DNA of 64,000 nt, from the NCBI RefSeq assembly GCF_017982655.1, contig NZ_JABXYX010000019.1, positions 1 through 64,000 on the forward strand. The letters are read 5' to 3'. Source of the DNA: Brasilonema sp. CT11. Lineage in GTDB: Bacteria; Cyanobacteriota; Cyanobacteriia; Cyanobacteriales; Nostocaceae. Position numbers and translations under genes: made by a program. Numbering within the stretch: the stretch's first letter is position 1; each line of letters starts with the position of its first letter. The notes beneath the pieces are model-generated. The model did not search any database and was not told the DNA's origin. It saw only the letters and a list, made by a program, of their open reading frames with translations. Below, one piece after another: positions 25,370 to 34,970 of the stretch.

Positions 25370-27034
25370 ATGACTCATATGCAGTTTCAGCTTGGCAAGA
25401 ATTGGCGTAGGGCATCTTGGGCACAAAAATTACTCTGTCCTTTGATGCTTGTTTTGGGATGGAGTGTCGGAATGCCTTCTACAATAGCCGCCCAAACAGT
25501 TACCATCCGTTTAGGTCCATTTCAGCAGTCAGTGGCGATCGCAGACTTAGAAAAGTTTGCCAAAACCGGGAGATTACCACAAGGACTGGAACTTCTGTCA
25601 CCTGTGCTAAACTCGCAAGTGCGAGAATTGCTAATCAAGCGCTTGGAAGTCAATCCCGCTGTTGCAGACAGATTTATCGACAACTTGGTGCGATCGCCCG
25701 GAGGTAGACAGTTCATATCATCCTTGGGTGGAGTCATACCAGGTAGTACAGCAGAAAGTATCAAAGCCACCCTGAATTTCGCACTGCGACAAGCAAACGG
25801 TTTTAGCGCATTAAGTTTTTTGCGGGCTTACCCAGGAGAAAATGTTACCGTAGACGCCACGAAAGCTGTCGGTTTAGCTGTTGATTTAAACCCAAACAAT
25901 TTACAAAGTCAAGCCTTTGGTGTGTTATTAGAACGAGAGTTGTCTGTTGCAAGTAGCATACCCTTTAAAGCAGCATTCGATCCAGCAGCGCTGGGCAATC
26001 AAGTGGTACAGCAGCAGACAATTGTTTTAAATGACCGACAGCGTAATCGTACCATTCCTGTAGATATTTATTCGAGTCAAAATTCGAGTCAGGCAAACCC
26101 CGAAAACCCACTCGTTGTCCTCTCCCACGGTTTCGGGGCAAACCGGAAATTTTTGAGCTATTTAGCGCGTCATTTAGCTTCTTATGGCATAACTGTTGTT
26201 GCTGTGGAACATCCTGGAAGCAACTTTGATGCTGTCAATAGAGCTTCAGATAAACAGAATTTAGCACAGTTGCTACCAGGTTCTGAGTTTGTTGATCGAC
26301 CAAAAGATATTAGCTTTGTCCTAGATGAATTGGCAAAATTGAATACTCAATTTGGTCAACTTCAGGGTAAGTTAAATACTGAAAAAGTCACTGTCATCGG
26401 TCACTCCTTAGGAGGTTATACGGCTTTGGCTTTGGTAGGAGGAGAGGTTGACTTGGAAGAGTTACGGAAATTTTGTAAAGATTCTTTAAATATCGGCGAA
26501 GCTCCTGGTGATTGGTTACAGTGTTCTGCGACTTCCTTACGAGACAGAAGACTGAAAGTAAAAGATGAGCGAGTTAAGAGTGCGATCGCTCTTAACCCTC
26601 TGGTTGGCAATCTTTTTGGCAAAAAAGGTATAACCCAAATCACCAAGCCAGTCTTAATCTTAACTGGAACAGAAGACGCCCTAACCCCAGCGCTCAAACA
26701 TCAAATAGAACCTTTTACTCAACTGCGGGGTGAGAAGTATCTACTTACTGCTATTGGCGGTACTCACTTGAGTATTAGCGATCCAATATACCCACAAAGT
26801 GCAGCGACGACTATTGTTAGAGAAAGGCGAGGTGAAGAAACGAAATCTCTTCGTCAATTAACCAAAGGCGTCAGTTTGGCATTTATCAAGCAACTAACAC
26901 CAGAAGCAAAAATTTACAAACCTTTTCTCACACCAGCTTACGCACAATCTTTCTCTACACCTGAACTACCATTGCGTCTTGCTTCTGAGTTACCAGCAAG
27001 TATCAAGCGATGGCTGGAGCCTGTGGAGAAATAG
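25370..27034 (+). CDS. DUF1400 / alpha-beta hydrolase family protein with signal peptide
   Basis: 554 residues. The signal peptide (about residues 15-41, ending STIAAQ) is followed by the cyanobacterial DUF1400 region (VTIRLGPFQQSVAIADLEKFAKTG). Then comes an alpha/beta hydrolase domain with the oxyanion region LVVLSHGFGANR, nucleophile elbow GHSLGG (about 345), a Asp-bearing LTGTEDALTP and the His-bearing GGTHLSI. It is a predicted secreted or periplasmic esterase or lipase. The start ATG 25370 is preceded by an in-frame-free spacer; ATG 25379 is also possible. Confidence 0.85.
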   Translation: MTHMQFQLGKNWRRASWAQKLLCPLMLVLGWSVGMPSTIAAQTVTIRLGPFQQSVAIADLEKFAKTGRLPQGLELLSPVLNSQVRELLIKRLEVNPAVADRFIDNLVRSPGGRQFISSLGGVIPGSTAESIKATLNFALRQANGFSALSFLRAYPGENVTVDATKAVGLAVDLNPNNLQSQAFGVLLERELSVASSIPFKAAFDPAALGNQVVQQQTIVLNDRQRNRTIPVDIYSSQNSSQANPENPLVVLSHGFGANRKFLSYLARHLASYGITVVAVEHPGSNFDAVNRASDKQNLAQLLPGSEFVDRPKDISFVLDELAKLNTQFGQLQGKLNTEKVTVIGHSLGGYTALALVGGEVDLEELRKFCKDSLNIGEAPGDWLQCSATSLRDRRLKVKDERVKSAIALNPLVGNLFGKKGITQITKPVLILTGTEDALTPALKHQIEPFTQLRGEKYLLTAIGGTHLSISDPIYPQSAATTIVRERRGEETKSLRQLTKGVSLAFIKQLTPEAKIYKPFLTPAYAQSFSTPELPLRLASELPASIKRWLEPVEK

Positions 27035-27589
27035 TCCAGTTTCTGCAATGAATACATGGCTAGAGGACTCATATTTGATTTTGACGAAGCTGGGTACACT
27101 TTCTGTTCCCTGTTCCCTGTTCTCTACCTTTAGGAGTCAACTCACCCTTCGGGGAGAACCTTCGGTTCCGCTAGCCCCTAAGGGGGCGCTGCGCAAACGC
27201 TAACGCCAGATGCTTAGGTCGGGAAACCCTCCTGCAGCACTGGTTTCACCAAATCAAACCGGATTCCTATAGCGATTTTAGATAATACTTTAGGATACAG
27301 CCTTCCTAAATAGGATGTGAACACCCTCCTCGCCTTCTCTTTCTTTTCTTTGCGCCTTTGCAGTACCCTGCGGGAAGCCGCTGAGTCCCAAGGGGACACG
27401 CTTCGCGAACGCGTCTACGTTTTTTTTGTTCACGACTTATCTAGGATTGCTGTATCAGTTGTTATACCAATTCTGTATGAGGCTGCGCTCTATTTCCCCA
27501 CAGGCTGAAGCCTGGGGCTATACGAACAAAGCCTGCCTCGGCAGGCTAAAGATTTGGCGCATCTTCATAAAGAAACGGTATTAGTCAAT
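27035..27589. repeat. Intergenic region with dispersed repeats
   Basis: Contains GTTCCCT heptamers (about 27102-27122), a TTCGGGGAGAACCTTCGGTT module, a copy of the GCTAGCCCC...AAACGCT repeat (27170-27201), a TAGGTCGGGAAACC module shared with the 12.6-kb cluster, and a TATAGCGATTTT-type end (about 27252-27275). No gene is seen. Confidence 0.6.
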
Positions 27590-27620
27590 AAAAAAACCCA
27601 GTCAGATGAAACTGACTGGG
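27590..27620 (-). terminator. Intrinsic terminator of the hsp20 gene
   Basis: A perfect 9-bp stem, CCCAGTCAG (27597-27605) with CTGACTGGG (27612-27620), has a 6-nt loop. In minus-strand reading it is followed directly by a run of six to seven T. Confidence 0.85.
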
Positions 27621-27701
27621 CATTTTTGTTAGGTTAACCTACTGTGCATTCAGGCTACCTTTTCCTAACAATTCCTAAAATTAATAACTTCTTGCAATGA
27701 A

Positions 27702-28154
27702 TTAAGCAGCAGGTGTTTCCAAGTTAACTTTGACAACTTTGTTCTTTTCTTGTTCAGACTTGGGCAGTGTCAAATTCAAAATACCGTCTTTATATTCTGC
27801 TGTAACATTGGTATTTTGAATGTGCGCAGGCAAAGGAATCACGCGTTGAAATTTACCATAATTGAATTCAGTCACAGTACGACCTTTTTCTTCAGTCTTA
27901 GTTTCAGACTTGCGCTCTCCTTTGATGGAAACAGCGTTTTGTGTGACTTGCACATCCAAGTCTTTAGCTTCAATTCCTGGCAGTTCTAGCTTGAGATGGA
28001 TAGCATCTTCTGTTTCTTGCAATTCAGCAGCAGGAAATCTTGGAAGGTTTCTTTCAATCAATGTTGAGGGTACGAGCATATCATCGAATAAGCGGTTCAT
28101 TTGACGGTTTAAGGAGTTCATTTGTTGCCAATTATTCAAACGTACTAATGTCAT
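27702..28154 (-). CDS. Small heat shock protein, Hsp20/alpha-crystallin family
   Basis: 150 residues from ATG 28154; GGAG sits 8 nt upstream, while the longer frame starting at TTG 28172 overlaps that ribosome binding site. The alpha-crystallin domain spans about residues 40-140: FPAAELQETEDAIHLKLELPGIEAKDLDV, then the GILNLTLPK signature (about 129). The N-terminal arm carries the NRLFDDML motif. It is an ATP-independent chaperone binding unfolding proteins. A classical terminator follows at 27590-27620. The 5' UTR may fold over the SD weakly. Confidence 0.93.
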   Translation of the reverse strand: MTLVRLNNWQQMNSLNRQMNRLFDDMLVPSTLIERNLPRFPAAELQETEDAIHLKLELPGIEAKDLDVQVTQNAVSIKGERKSETKTEEKGRTVTEFNYGKFQRVIPLPAHIQNTNVTAEYKDGILNLTLPKSEQEKNKVVKVNLETPAA

Positions 28155-28963
28155 CTTTTTCTCTCCAGTCAATAGAATTTTTTTTAATCAGTTCAGCATT
28201 TAACTTGCTTCAGTTATTTATCATGTTATTGAAAAGAAGAGTGAGTCATAATACGGTTTTTATCACTTAAAAAATCATGATCACCGAACTTTTATAAAGC
28301 GAGAAGAAAAAGAAAATCAAAGCAGTCTTTACACCTCGTCCAAAATTCATCCTTATTATCAAAGTGTGGAGTCCATCTCCGTAGAGCAGACTGTAAAGGT
28401 ATAAGATGATATTTGAAAAGTTCCTAGTTGAGTAAAAAAAGCTCTCAGGGCTAATCGGTAAATAAGTAGATACAGCACCATTGAGAGCCTACTATACAAT
28501 TCAGCACAGTTCAGCAGAAGAACAAAGTCAAGATTAAACCGGCGTTGTGTTATTTGCGTTTGGTTTAGGGGTAAAGGGTAATGAGCAAGGGTGCTTCCCT
28601 GTTCCTTTAACTCTTGTCCTTTAACCTTTTCCCAACGAGCGGAGCGTGAATTCAGTTGTGCTTATCACCAAGCGTATTGTTCAATGCAGGCAATTTTGAT
28701 GATCAGGTAATGGCGAAAGCAGGCTCAAAAAAAATCCGCGCCAATGAAGCGAAGGCGCGGGACAAAAATATACAGGGTCAATAAATGGTCATATATAAGA
28801 ATATCACCTTTTACGATCTGCCGAAGGCAGCAGCGTTTGCGCAGCGCCCCCTTAGGGGCTAGCTATCGCAGTTCCCAATGCAGTACCAACAAATGTTAAG
28901 TTTGGTAACAGGGGCAAAAAAATCTATTGGACACAAACAAAAGCCCCGCGATATCGCTTGAAC
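28155..28963. other. Long intergenic region between hsp20 and prmA
   Basis: About 800 bp with no convincing gene. GCTCTCAGGGCT (28441-28452) and TTGAGAGCC (28482-28490) could pair as a hairpin. An inverted copy of the GCTAGCCCC...AAACGCT repeat is at 28832-28863. The part close to 28155 contains the hsp20 leader. Confidence 0.4.
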
Positions 28964-29884
28964 CTAGGAACGCCGCACATTAATACAGCACCATTCGTTG
29001 CGCCGCCACACGGTTGCACCAACCCAGCCGTGTTTCTCTAGAGTATCGACGACAGCTTTAGATTGCTCAAATAATATCCCACTAAAGATGCCCCAAGTAC
29101 TGGGTTTGGCTATCGCACTCAAATCCGGAACCAAACTTATAATCACATTAGCCAAAATATTGCAGACAATACCATCTACTGGTTGTTCCAGCAGTTTAGT
29201 CAAAACGTCTACACTACCCTCTGCTACCACCAAGCTTTCAGGATTTATATTGTTGAGTTCGCAGTTTTCTACAGTTGACTTGACTGCTAAAGGATCAACA
29301 TCTACTGCATAGGCTTTCTTGGCTCCCAGTAGGAGTGATACTATTGAAAGGATACCCGAACCACACCCAATATCCGCAATAAACACATCCTGACTTTCTT
29401 TATCATTCTCCCCATAAGGGTTATTGGCTGGGATTATATGCTTTTCCAGGGATTCCAAACACAATTGAGTTGTCGCATGAGCACCTGTTCCAAATGCGAC
29501 ACCTGGATCTAAACGAAGGATGAGACGATCAGAATTTTCAGGGAGTGGTAGCCATGCAGGGTTGATAAGGAGGCGATCGCCTATTTCCTGGGGTTGCCAA
29601 TATTGTTTCCAGCTACTCCCCCAATCTTCCTCATCAATCACTTCCCACTGTACAGCAGGTGCAGAAAATCCCATAGATAAAGCATCTTGACGCAACAGGT
29701 GCGATAAATCAGCCAAATCTGAAGGCTGCGCTTGGAATTGCGGTAAGTAACTTTTTACCAAAAAGTCATTTGCTTTTTTTTCACTGGCTGTTCCACGACA
29801 GCCAAAATTTTCCAGCCGCCAAAAGATGGAATCTTCTAGCTCTGGCTCACATAAAATTTGTAATTCCCACCAAGTGTTTGCCAT
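28964..29884 (-). CDS. prmA: Ribosomal protein L11 methyltransferase
   Basis: 306 residues. The N-terminal substrate-binding domain begins [27 protein letters not shown]. The SAM domain contains the PrmA block [20 protein letters not shown] (about 129-148), motif [14 protein letters not shown] (about 174) and [21 protein letters not shown]. It trimethylates ribosomal protein L11. serA lies upstream on the same strand across a 327-bp repeat-containing gap, so cotranscription is uncertain. Confidence 0.96.
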   Translation of the reverse strand: MANTWWELQILCEPELEDSIFWRLENFGCRGTASEKKANDFLVKSYLPQFQAQPSDLADLSHLLRQDALSMGFSAPAVQWEVIDEEDWGSSWKQYWQPQEIGDRLLINPAWLPLPENSDRLILRLDPGVAFGTGAHATTQLCLESLEKHIIPANNPYGENDKESQDVFIADIGCGSGILSIVSLLLGAKKAYAVDVDPLAVKSTVENCELNNINPESLVVAEGSVDVLTKLLEQPVDGIVCNILANVIISLVPDLSAIAKPSTWGIFSGILFEQSKAVVDTLEKHGWVGATVWRRNEWCCINVRRS

Positions 29885-30211
29885 AAAAAAGTAAAAAGTA
29901 ATACGCGCTTTGCCTTCATACGTATTACCTCACCCCGCCCTTACGGGCACCCCTCTCCTTACTAAGGAGAGGGGCAGGGGTCTTACAAAGGTAGGTATTT
30001 TGGATTTGGTCATTTTTTGACGATTTCAGCCGACCCTTAAATCCTGAAACGACCAAACTACGTTAAATACCTGAGAATTTTCTCAACTATTTTCGAGATT
30101 CCAAAAAACCTACCCTTGAAAGGGGGCAGGGGTGAGGTTTTAAACGCGATTTGGTATAAAAAGGCATAATAAAAAGGTTTTCTTTTTACTTTTACCTTTT
30201 AACTTTTGCCT
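29885..30211. repeat. Intergenic palindromic repeats between prmA and serA
   Basis: CCCCTCTCCTT at 29950-29960 pairs with 29964-29974 (3-nt loop), and a TACCCTTGAAAGGGGGCAGGGGTGAGGTTTT module follows near 30111-30141. The same family occurs at 10772-10794. No gene is seen. Confidence 0.6.
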
Positions 30212-31792
30212 TTACAAAGTTACCGTATACGCATCACGAATTCCAGACACTTTGATAATCTCAGGTAAAATTCCATCGGGTAAGGGATCATCAAGGCTGA
30301 GTACCATCACCGCATCACCACGAATGATTTTGCGACCGACTTGCATACTGGCAATATTGACATTAAAACTGCCAAGTAAAGAACCGAGTTTGCCAATAAT
30401 CCCTGGCATATCACGGTGCAGGGTAAAGAGCATATGTTGGTTAGGAGGAACGTTGATGGGGAAATCGTCCAAATTGGTTAGGCGAATTTCTCCACCACCG
30501 AACAAAGCACCTGTGACAGAATGAGTCCCCAAAGAACCTGTCGCTTCTAGATGCAAAGAACCAGCATAGTCTTTAATCGAGGCATCCCGCGTTTCAATAA
30601 CGCGAATTCCACGCTCTTTTGCTTCAATACTGGCATTAACGTAGTTTACTCGTTCCCGCAAAGCTTGGTAAAGTAGTCCTTTCAAGGATGCAACAACCAA
30701 AGGTTGACTCTTATTTGTTGCTAGTTCGCCTTGTAGCCGGACGTTGAGTAACTCCACTCGTCCGCCAGCCAACTGTCCCACCAACTTACCCAAGGTTTCT
30801 GCCAGCTGCATGTAGGGTTTGAGTTCTTCCATCACGTCGGGACTCAATCCGGGAATGTTCACCGCCGAACGCGCAGCAAGTCCTAACAAAACATCCCGAA
30901 TTTGTTCAGCAACATCAATTGCCACATTCACTTGTGCTTCTGTTGTTGAAGCGCCCAAATGTGGAGTGAGGACAGCTTGTTGCCCGAGTGACTTTAATGA
31001 GGATTCACCCAATGGTTCTGCTTCATACACATCCAGCGCCGCACCAGCAATTTTACCTTCCCGCAGAGCTACTGCTAATGCTTCTTCGTCAATAATCCCA
31101 CCGCGAGCGCAGTTAATAATGCGGGCGTTGGGTTTCATTTTTGACAATCTTTCGGTGTTAATTAGATGGGTGGTTTCTGGAGTTTTGGGAATATGCAGCG
31201 TGATGTAATCTGCTTGCTGTATCAAAACTTCCAAATCCACTAATTGACAGCCGATTTGTTCTGCCCTTTCAGTGGAGATGAAGGGATCGAAAGCCAACAG
31301 TTTCATTCCCATTGCTCTAGCAACAGCAGCAACATGGGAGCCAATTTTACCTAAGCCAACAATACCGATAGTTTTTTTGTAAACTTCAGCACCAATAAAG
31401 CTTTTACGATCCCACTCACCGCGTTTGACTGAAGCATTGGCATCAGGGATGTAGCGAGACAAAGATAGCATCATCGCCAGCGCGTGTTCAGCAGCAGCAA
31501 TTGTGTTCCCTTCAGGAGAATTAACTACGACAATTCCTTTGCGGGTAGCAGCGGGAACATCCACATTATCCACGCCTACACCAGCGCGACCGATAATTTT
31601 TAATTGCGTCCCAGCTTCAATAATTTCTTGAGTAACGCGGGTACCAGAGCGAATCATTAGCGCGTCGTATTCACCAATGATTTGTACCAGTTCCTCTGGT
31701 TTTAATCCTGTTTTCACATCTACAGTAGCAACTTGGGAAAGAATATCAATCCCAGCCTGGTCAATTGGGTCGGAGACAAGAACCTTAGACAT
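30212..31792 (-). CDS. serA: D-3-phosphoglycerate dehydrogenase
   Basis: 526 residues, the long three-domain form. The NAD-binding motif is [13 protein letters not shown] (about residue 144). The catalytic Arg lies in [14 protein letters not shown], and the catalytic His in LTPHLGAST (about 281). A regulatory ASB domain and a C-terminal ACT domain follow ([25 protein letters not shown], about 459-483), which usually binds serine. It commits 3-phosphoglycerate to serine synthesis. Confidence 0.97.
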   Translation of the reverse strand: MSKVLVSDPIDQAGIDILSQVATVDVKTGLKPEELVQIIGEYDALMIRSGTRVTQEIIEAGTQLKIIGRAGVGVDNVDVPAATRKGIVVVNSPEGNTIAAAEHALAMMLSLSRYIPDANASVKRGEWDRKSFIGAEVYKKTIGIVGLGKIGSHVAAVARAMGMKLLAFDPFISTERAEQIGCQLVDLEVLIQQADYITLHIPKTPETTHLINTERLSKMKPNARIINCARGGIIDEEALAVALREGKIAGAALDVYEAEPLGESSLKSLGQQAVLTPHLGASTTEAQVNVAIDVAEQIRDVLLGLAARSAVNIPGLSPDVMEELKPYMQLAETLGKLVGQLAGGRVELLNVRLQGELATNKSQPLVVASLKGLLYQALRERVNYVNASIEAKERGIRVIETRDASIKDYAGSLHLEATGSLGTHSVTGALFGGGEIRLTNLDDFPINVPPNQHMLFTLHRDMPGIIGKLGSLLGSFNVNIASMQVGRKIIRGDAVMVLSLDDPLPDGILPEIIKVSGIRDAYTVTL

Positions 31793-32069
31793 GATTACTT
31801 ATTTGAAAGCTAGAGGTATTCCGGAAGACGGATTTTCAGTTTAGACTGTAACGCTTGCAATTTAGCAGAAATGAGAACTTCTTATATGCCAGTAAGTGAC
31901 ACTCACGTGTGTTGATGATGGTACTAGAGGGTTAGTTGTTCACAATTATGCAGCGCTTCCTCCCATATCTAATGCCATCTACTCGGTAAATATAAACCAT
32001 TCACAGTGTCAAAACCTATATCCAAAACCTATATAAATTATGAAATTTTCTTAGGTCGAGGGACTTCGT
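31793..32069. other. Intergenic region upstream of serA
   Basis: AT-rich, no gene seen. It presumably holds the minus-strand serA promoter, which I could not place. Confidence 0.35.
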
Positions 32070-32160
32070 ATTAATAGTCTTGTCGTAACTTCAACTCACC
32101 AAAGTCTTACTGTTGCGGCTGATGGCGGCGGAAGTAACCTCGTAGGTATGCCCAGTGTTA
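32070..32160 (-). pseudogene. Remnant of a WD40-repeat gene
   Basis: Minus-strand translation gives TGHTYEVTSAAISRNSKTLVS-stop-SYDKTIN. This matches the 42-residue WD40 unit of the locus at 34971-35598 (TGHTRSVYSVAISPDGKTLVSGSYDKTIK) with an in-frame TGA replacing Gly. Only about 30 residues survive. It lies 2.8 kb from the larger WD40 locus, on the same strand. Confidence 0.8.
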
Positions 32161-32326
32161 GCGTAGCGTTCCGTTCGCGTAGCGTCTCCGACAGGAGAAG
32201 GAAGAGTAAATTCTGGACTTGAGACTAAAATCAAGACATTTGCTGTGTAACTATACGAGTTACTATAAATCGTGTGTGCGCGTAAGTCTTGAGTTAATCA
32301 ACATATGTATCTAAGGAGGCAGAAAA
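32161..32326. other. Spacer upstream of the phytochelatin-synthase-like gene
   Basis: Starts with a GCGTAGCGTTCCGTTCGCGTAGCGTCTCC repeat module directly abutting the WD40 remnant. An AAGGAGG ribosome binding site sits at about 32312-32318, before the ATG at 32327. Confidence 0.5.
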
Positions 32327-32989
32327 ATGGATCTTGAGAATCTGGCTCAAATTTCCAAACGAGATTTGGAAATCATTCAACTACATCAGTTTCAACAACC
32401 CATCTTCTGTTGCAATGTCACTGCAATTGCCTATGCCTTTACCGCATTGGGATATCTGACGAGTGTTGATGAGATTTTCTATGTCACCCAACTGCCGATC
32501 GCATCGGTTTTGGATGATGGCATGACGCTAGCAGAAACCTACGACACCTGTCGAACTTATATTGAAAAGAAAAAATTACCGGTGTCCATTCGGGTTGAGC
32601 ATTTTGATAAACCGAGTATGACGTTTGAAGCATTCACACGTGAAGTTGAAGTCGCCGTTACTAATGAACTTGATGTCCACATTCTTAACTTCAATACCCG
32701 GATTGCCCATGAAAATCCAAGTTTAGAAGGTGGTCACTTCTCTTTATTAGCAGACTATGACCCGGATACTCAAGAAGTCACCATTGCAGATACAAATCCT
32801 AAACGGTATACCCGGTTTTGGAAATGCCCAATTCAGCTTTTATATGCCGCTTGCGTGGATAAGGATTCCTCATCAAATCGTTCTCGTGGCATGATTGTAC
32901 TTCGCAGGCTGGAGGAAGCAAAGCTTGATGGAAAAGAAGTTCATCCAGCAGAAGTTGCCTTGAACGCTTTCCATTCTGACAACAGTTAG
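32327..32989 (+). CDS. Phytochelatin-synthase-like (papain-fold) protein
   Basis: 220 residues. The N-terminal LHQFQQPIFCCNVTAIAYAFTALGY recalls the active-site Cys region of phytochelatin synthase (Cys28/Cys29). EGGHFSLLADYDPDTQEVTIADTNP supplies a catalytic-type His137 and Asp155. The length fits prokaryotic half-size forms, which mostly hydrolyse glutathione to gamma-Glu-Cys. A good AAGGAGG precedes the ATG. A strong hairpin terminator follows, then a GMC oxidoreductase on the same strand. Family assignment is by motif; alternatives are other C39/papain-like peptidases. Confidence 0.62.
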   Translation: MDLENLAQISKRDLEIIQLHQFQQPIFCCNVTAIAYAFTALGYLTSVDEIFYVTQLPIASVLDDGMTLAETYDTCRTYIEKKKLPVSIRVEHFDKPSMTFEAFTREVEVAVTNELDVHILNFNTRIAHENPSLEGGHFSLLADYDPDTQEVTIADTNPKRYTRFWKCPIQLLYAACVDKDSSSNRSRGMIVLRRLEEAKLDGKEVHPAEVALNAFHSDNS

Positions 32990-33091
32990 GGAAACGATTG
33001 AGTATTGAAGCGAGTTGGCAATGCACCAACGTCAGCTTATCCATAGATTAATCTTTTTGTCTGCGTCGATTCGGCTTCCAAGATAGGCGGT

Positions 33092-33150
33092 AAGAGTGGT
33101 TATTATTGACCAAATCAGGTTTACTCATGGTCAATAATAACCCTCTTTTT
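33092..33150 (+). terminator. Strong hairpin terminator after the phytochelatin-synthase-like gene
   Basis: GGTTATTATTGACC at 33098-33111 pairs perfectly with 33129-33142. The stem extends through AAGAG/CTCTT past one bulged T to about 19 bp. A T-run follows. It separates the two genes and argues against simple cotranscription. Confidence 0.75.
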
Positions 33151-33197
33151 GTTAATGGGCAAGTCCTAAAGTAATTGAATTTACAAGCGAGGATGTC

Positions 33198-34784
33198 ATG
33201 ACTCAATATGACTATATTGTGATTGGTGCGGGTTCGGCCGGCTGCGTTGTCGCCAACCGGATGACACAAGACGGTGAAACAACCGTGTTATTACTCGAAG
33301 CTGGCAACCCAGATACTAAACCAGAGATTCAAATCCCGTTGGAATCCCCCAACCTACCCCGCTCGGAGGTAGACTGGGTATATTTCTCTGAAGCAGAACC
33401 GTACCTCAATAACCGTAAAATCTTTTGTCCCCGTGGCAAAGTATTGGGTGGTAGCAGTTCGATTAATTCCATGATTTATATCCGGGGTAATCATCACGAT
33501 TATGACCACTGGCAGGAATTGGGAAATCCCGGTTGGTCGTACCAAGATGTATTGCCCTATTTCAAAAAATCTGAGAACCAGCAACGCGGTGCCGACGCAT
33601 ACCACGGGGTTGATGGGGATTTGAGCGTGAGTGATATTCAACCCCCTACTGTAGCATCCCAACGATTTGTAGAAGCAGCCGTGGCGATCGGATATAACCA
33701 CAATCCAGATTTCAATGGCATACAGCAAGAAGGTGCGGGAATTTATCAGTTGACGGTAAAGGATGGTAAACGTCACAGTGCTGCTGCTGCATTCTTGGTG
33801 CCAATTCTCCAGCGTCCCAATTTGACAATAACGACTGGAGCGTTGGTGACTCGGTTGTTATTTGAGGGAACCCGCACTATTGGGGTGGAATATATGCAAC
33901 ATGGTCAGCTGCACCAAGCCAGAGTCAACAAAGAAGTGATTTTAAGTGCTGGTGCATTCGATTCGCCCAAGCTGCTGATGCTTTCCGGCATTGGCGATGC
34001 AGAACACCTGCAAGCAATGGGGATTCCTGTCGTCGTTGATTTGCCAGGTGTCGGTCAAAACCTCCAAGACCACTTTCTTGTTCCTGTGGCACACCAGCTA
34101 ATTGCCAGTCCTGTGCCACACCAGGTAATTGCTGGGTTACACCCAGTAACTACCAGTAATGGTAACGCTGAAGCCGGATTGTTTTTGCATACCGAAGGTA
34201 ATCTGGATGCCGCGCCAGATTTACAATTTTTCTTCGGTCCCATTCTGTGGATATCTCCTGGCAAGACTCTCTCTGGTTTGGGATTCACTGTTACAGTCAG
34301 TTTGACTCATCCCCAAAACATTGGGAGTGTCAGTTTGCGATCGCCTGACCCCAAAGATCCACCGATTATTCGGATCAACTTTCTGCAAAGTCAATCTGAT
34401 ATGCAAAAGGTCATAGAAGGAGTGAAAATAATGCGTAAATTATTTGATACAAGTGCTTTTGATGAATTTCGAGGCGAGGAAATCGCTCCCGGTGCTGAGG
34501 TGACTAGCGATGAAGCACTCGAAGTTTACATCCGGGAATTTTGCGTTACGGGGTATCATCCTGTCGGCACCTGCAAAATGGGAACTGACCCAATGGCGGT
34601 TGTCGATCCCGAACTCCGGGTACGCGGTGTTACGGGGTTGCGGGTTGTTGATGCATCAATCATGCCAACTCTGGTCGGGGGCAATACGAACGCGCCCACC
34701 ATTATGATCGGCGAAAAAGGAGCCGATTTAATTAAAGCCGCTGGTGGCGTTTTACAGCAAGTAGCTTCAGCAATGGCAAACTAA
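33198..34784 (+). CDS. GMC family FAD-dependent oxidoreductase (choline-dehydrogenase-like)
   Basis: 528 residues. The N-terminal FAD-binding motif is DYIVIGAGSAGCVVANRM, followed by LLLEAG. The GMC signature GKVLGGSSSINSMIYIRG is at about residues 78-95. The C-terminal catalytic region has GYHPVGTCKMG and GGNTNAPTIMIGEK, giving the His/Asn pair. Family members oxidise choline, glucose or other alcohols; the substrate is not predictable here. There is no signal peptide. A GCGCG-rich hairpin with a T-run follows near 34840-34893. Confidence 0.92.
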   Translation: MTQYDYIVIGAGSAGCVVANRMTQDGETTVLLLEAGNPDTKPEIQIPLESPNLPRSEVDWVYFSEAEPYLNNRKIFCPRGKVLGGSSSINSMIYIRGNHHDYDHWQELGNPGWSYQDVLPYFKKSENQQRGADAYHGVDGDLSVSDIQPPTVASQRFVEAAVAIGYNHNPDFNGIQQEGAGIYQLTVKDGKRHSAAAAFLVPILQRPNLTITTGALVTRLLFEGTRTIGVEYMQHGQLHQARVNKEVILSAGAFDSPKLLMLSGIGDAEHLQAMGIPVVVDLPGVGQNLQDHFLVPVAHQLIASPVPHQVIAGLHPVTTSNGNAEAGLFLHTEGNLDAAPDLQFFFGPILWISPGKTLSGLGFTVTVSLTHPQNIGSVSLRSPDPKDPPIIRINFLQSQSDMQKVIEGVKIMRKLFDTSAFDEFRGEEIAPGAEVTSDEALEVYIREFCVTGYHPVGTCKMGTDPMAVVDPELRVRGVTGLRVVDASIMPTLVGGNTNAPTIMIGEKGADLIKAAGGVLQQVASAMAN

Positions 34785-34970
34785 CACCAAGCGCGATACG
34801 CACAAGCTAAAGCGTTCGACTGCCCTTCGGCAAGCTCAGGAAGCGCGCGGTTCGGAGGTTCGGCGAAGACTTCGGCTTATCGCGCGTTTTTATTAGCACC
34901 ATCAGTCATCCAAAATTCCCAAGCATGTAGAACCAAGTGCAGCAACCTCAAATCTAAAATCCTCAAATCC
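34785..34970. repeat. Repeat-derived hairpin between the GMC gene and the WD40 locus
   Basis: GC-rich palindromic modules (AAGCGCGCGG... and ...TATCGCGCGTTTTT, about 34851-34893) can form a stem followed by T5. This fits a terminator for the GMC gene made from repeat sequence. Confidence 0.45.

Noticed and set aside
28300-28500. Possible structured RNA between hsp20 and prmA
   Set aside because: CAGTCTTTACA and CAGACTGTAAAGG look related, but they do not form a proper inverted repeat. Only a weak CTCTCA/TGAGAG hairpin is left, which is not enough to call an RNA gene.
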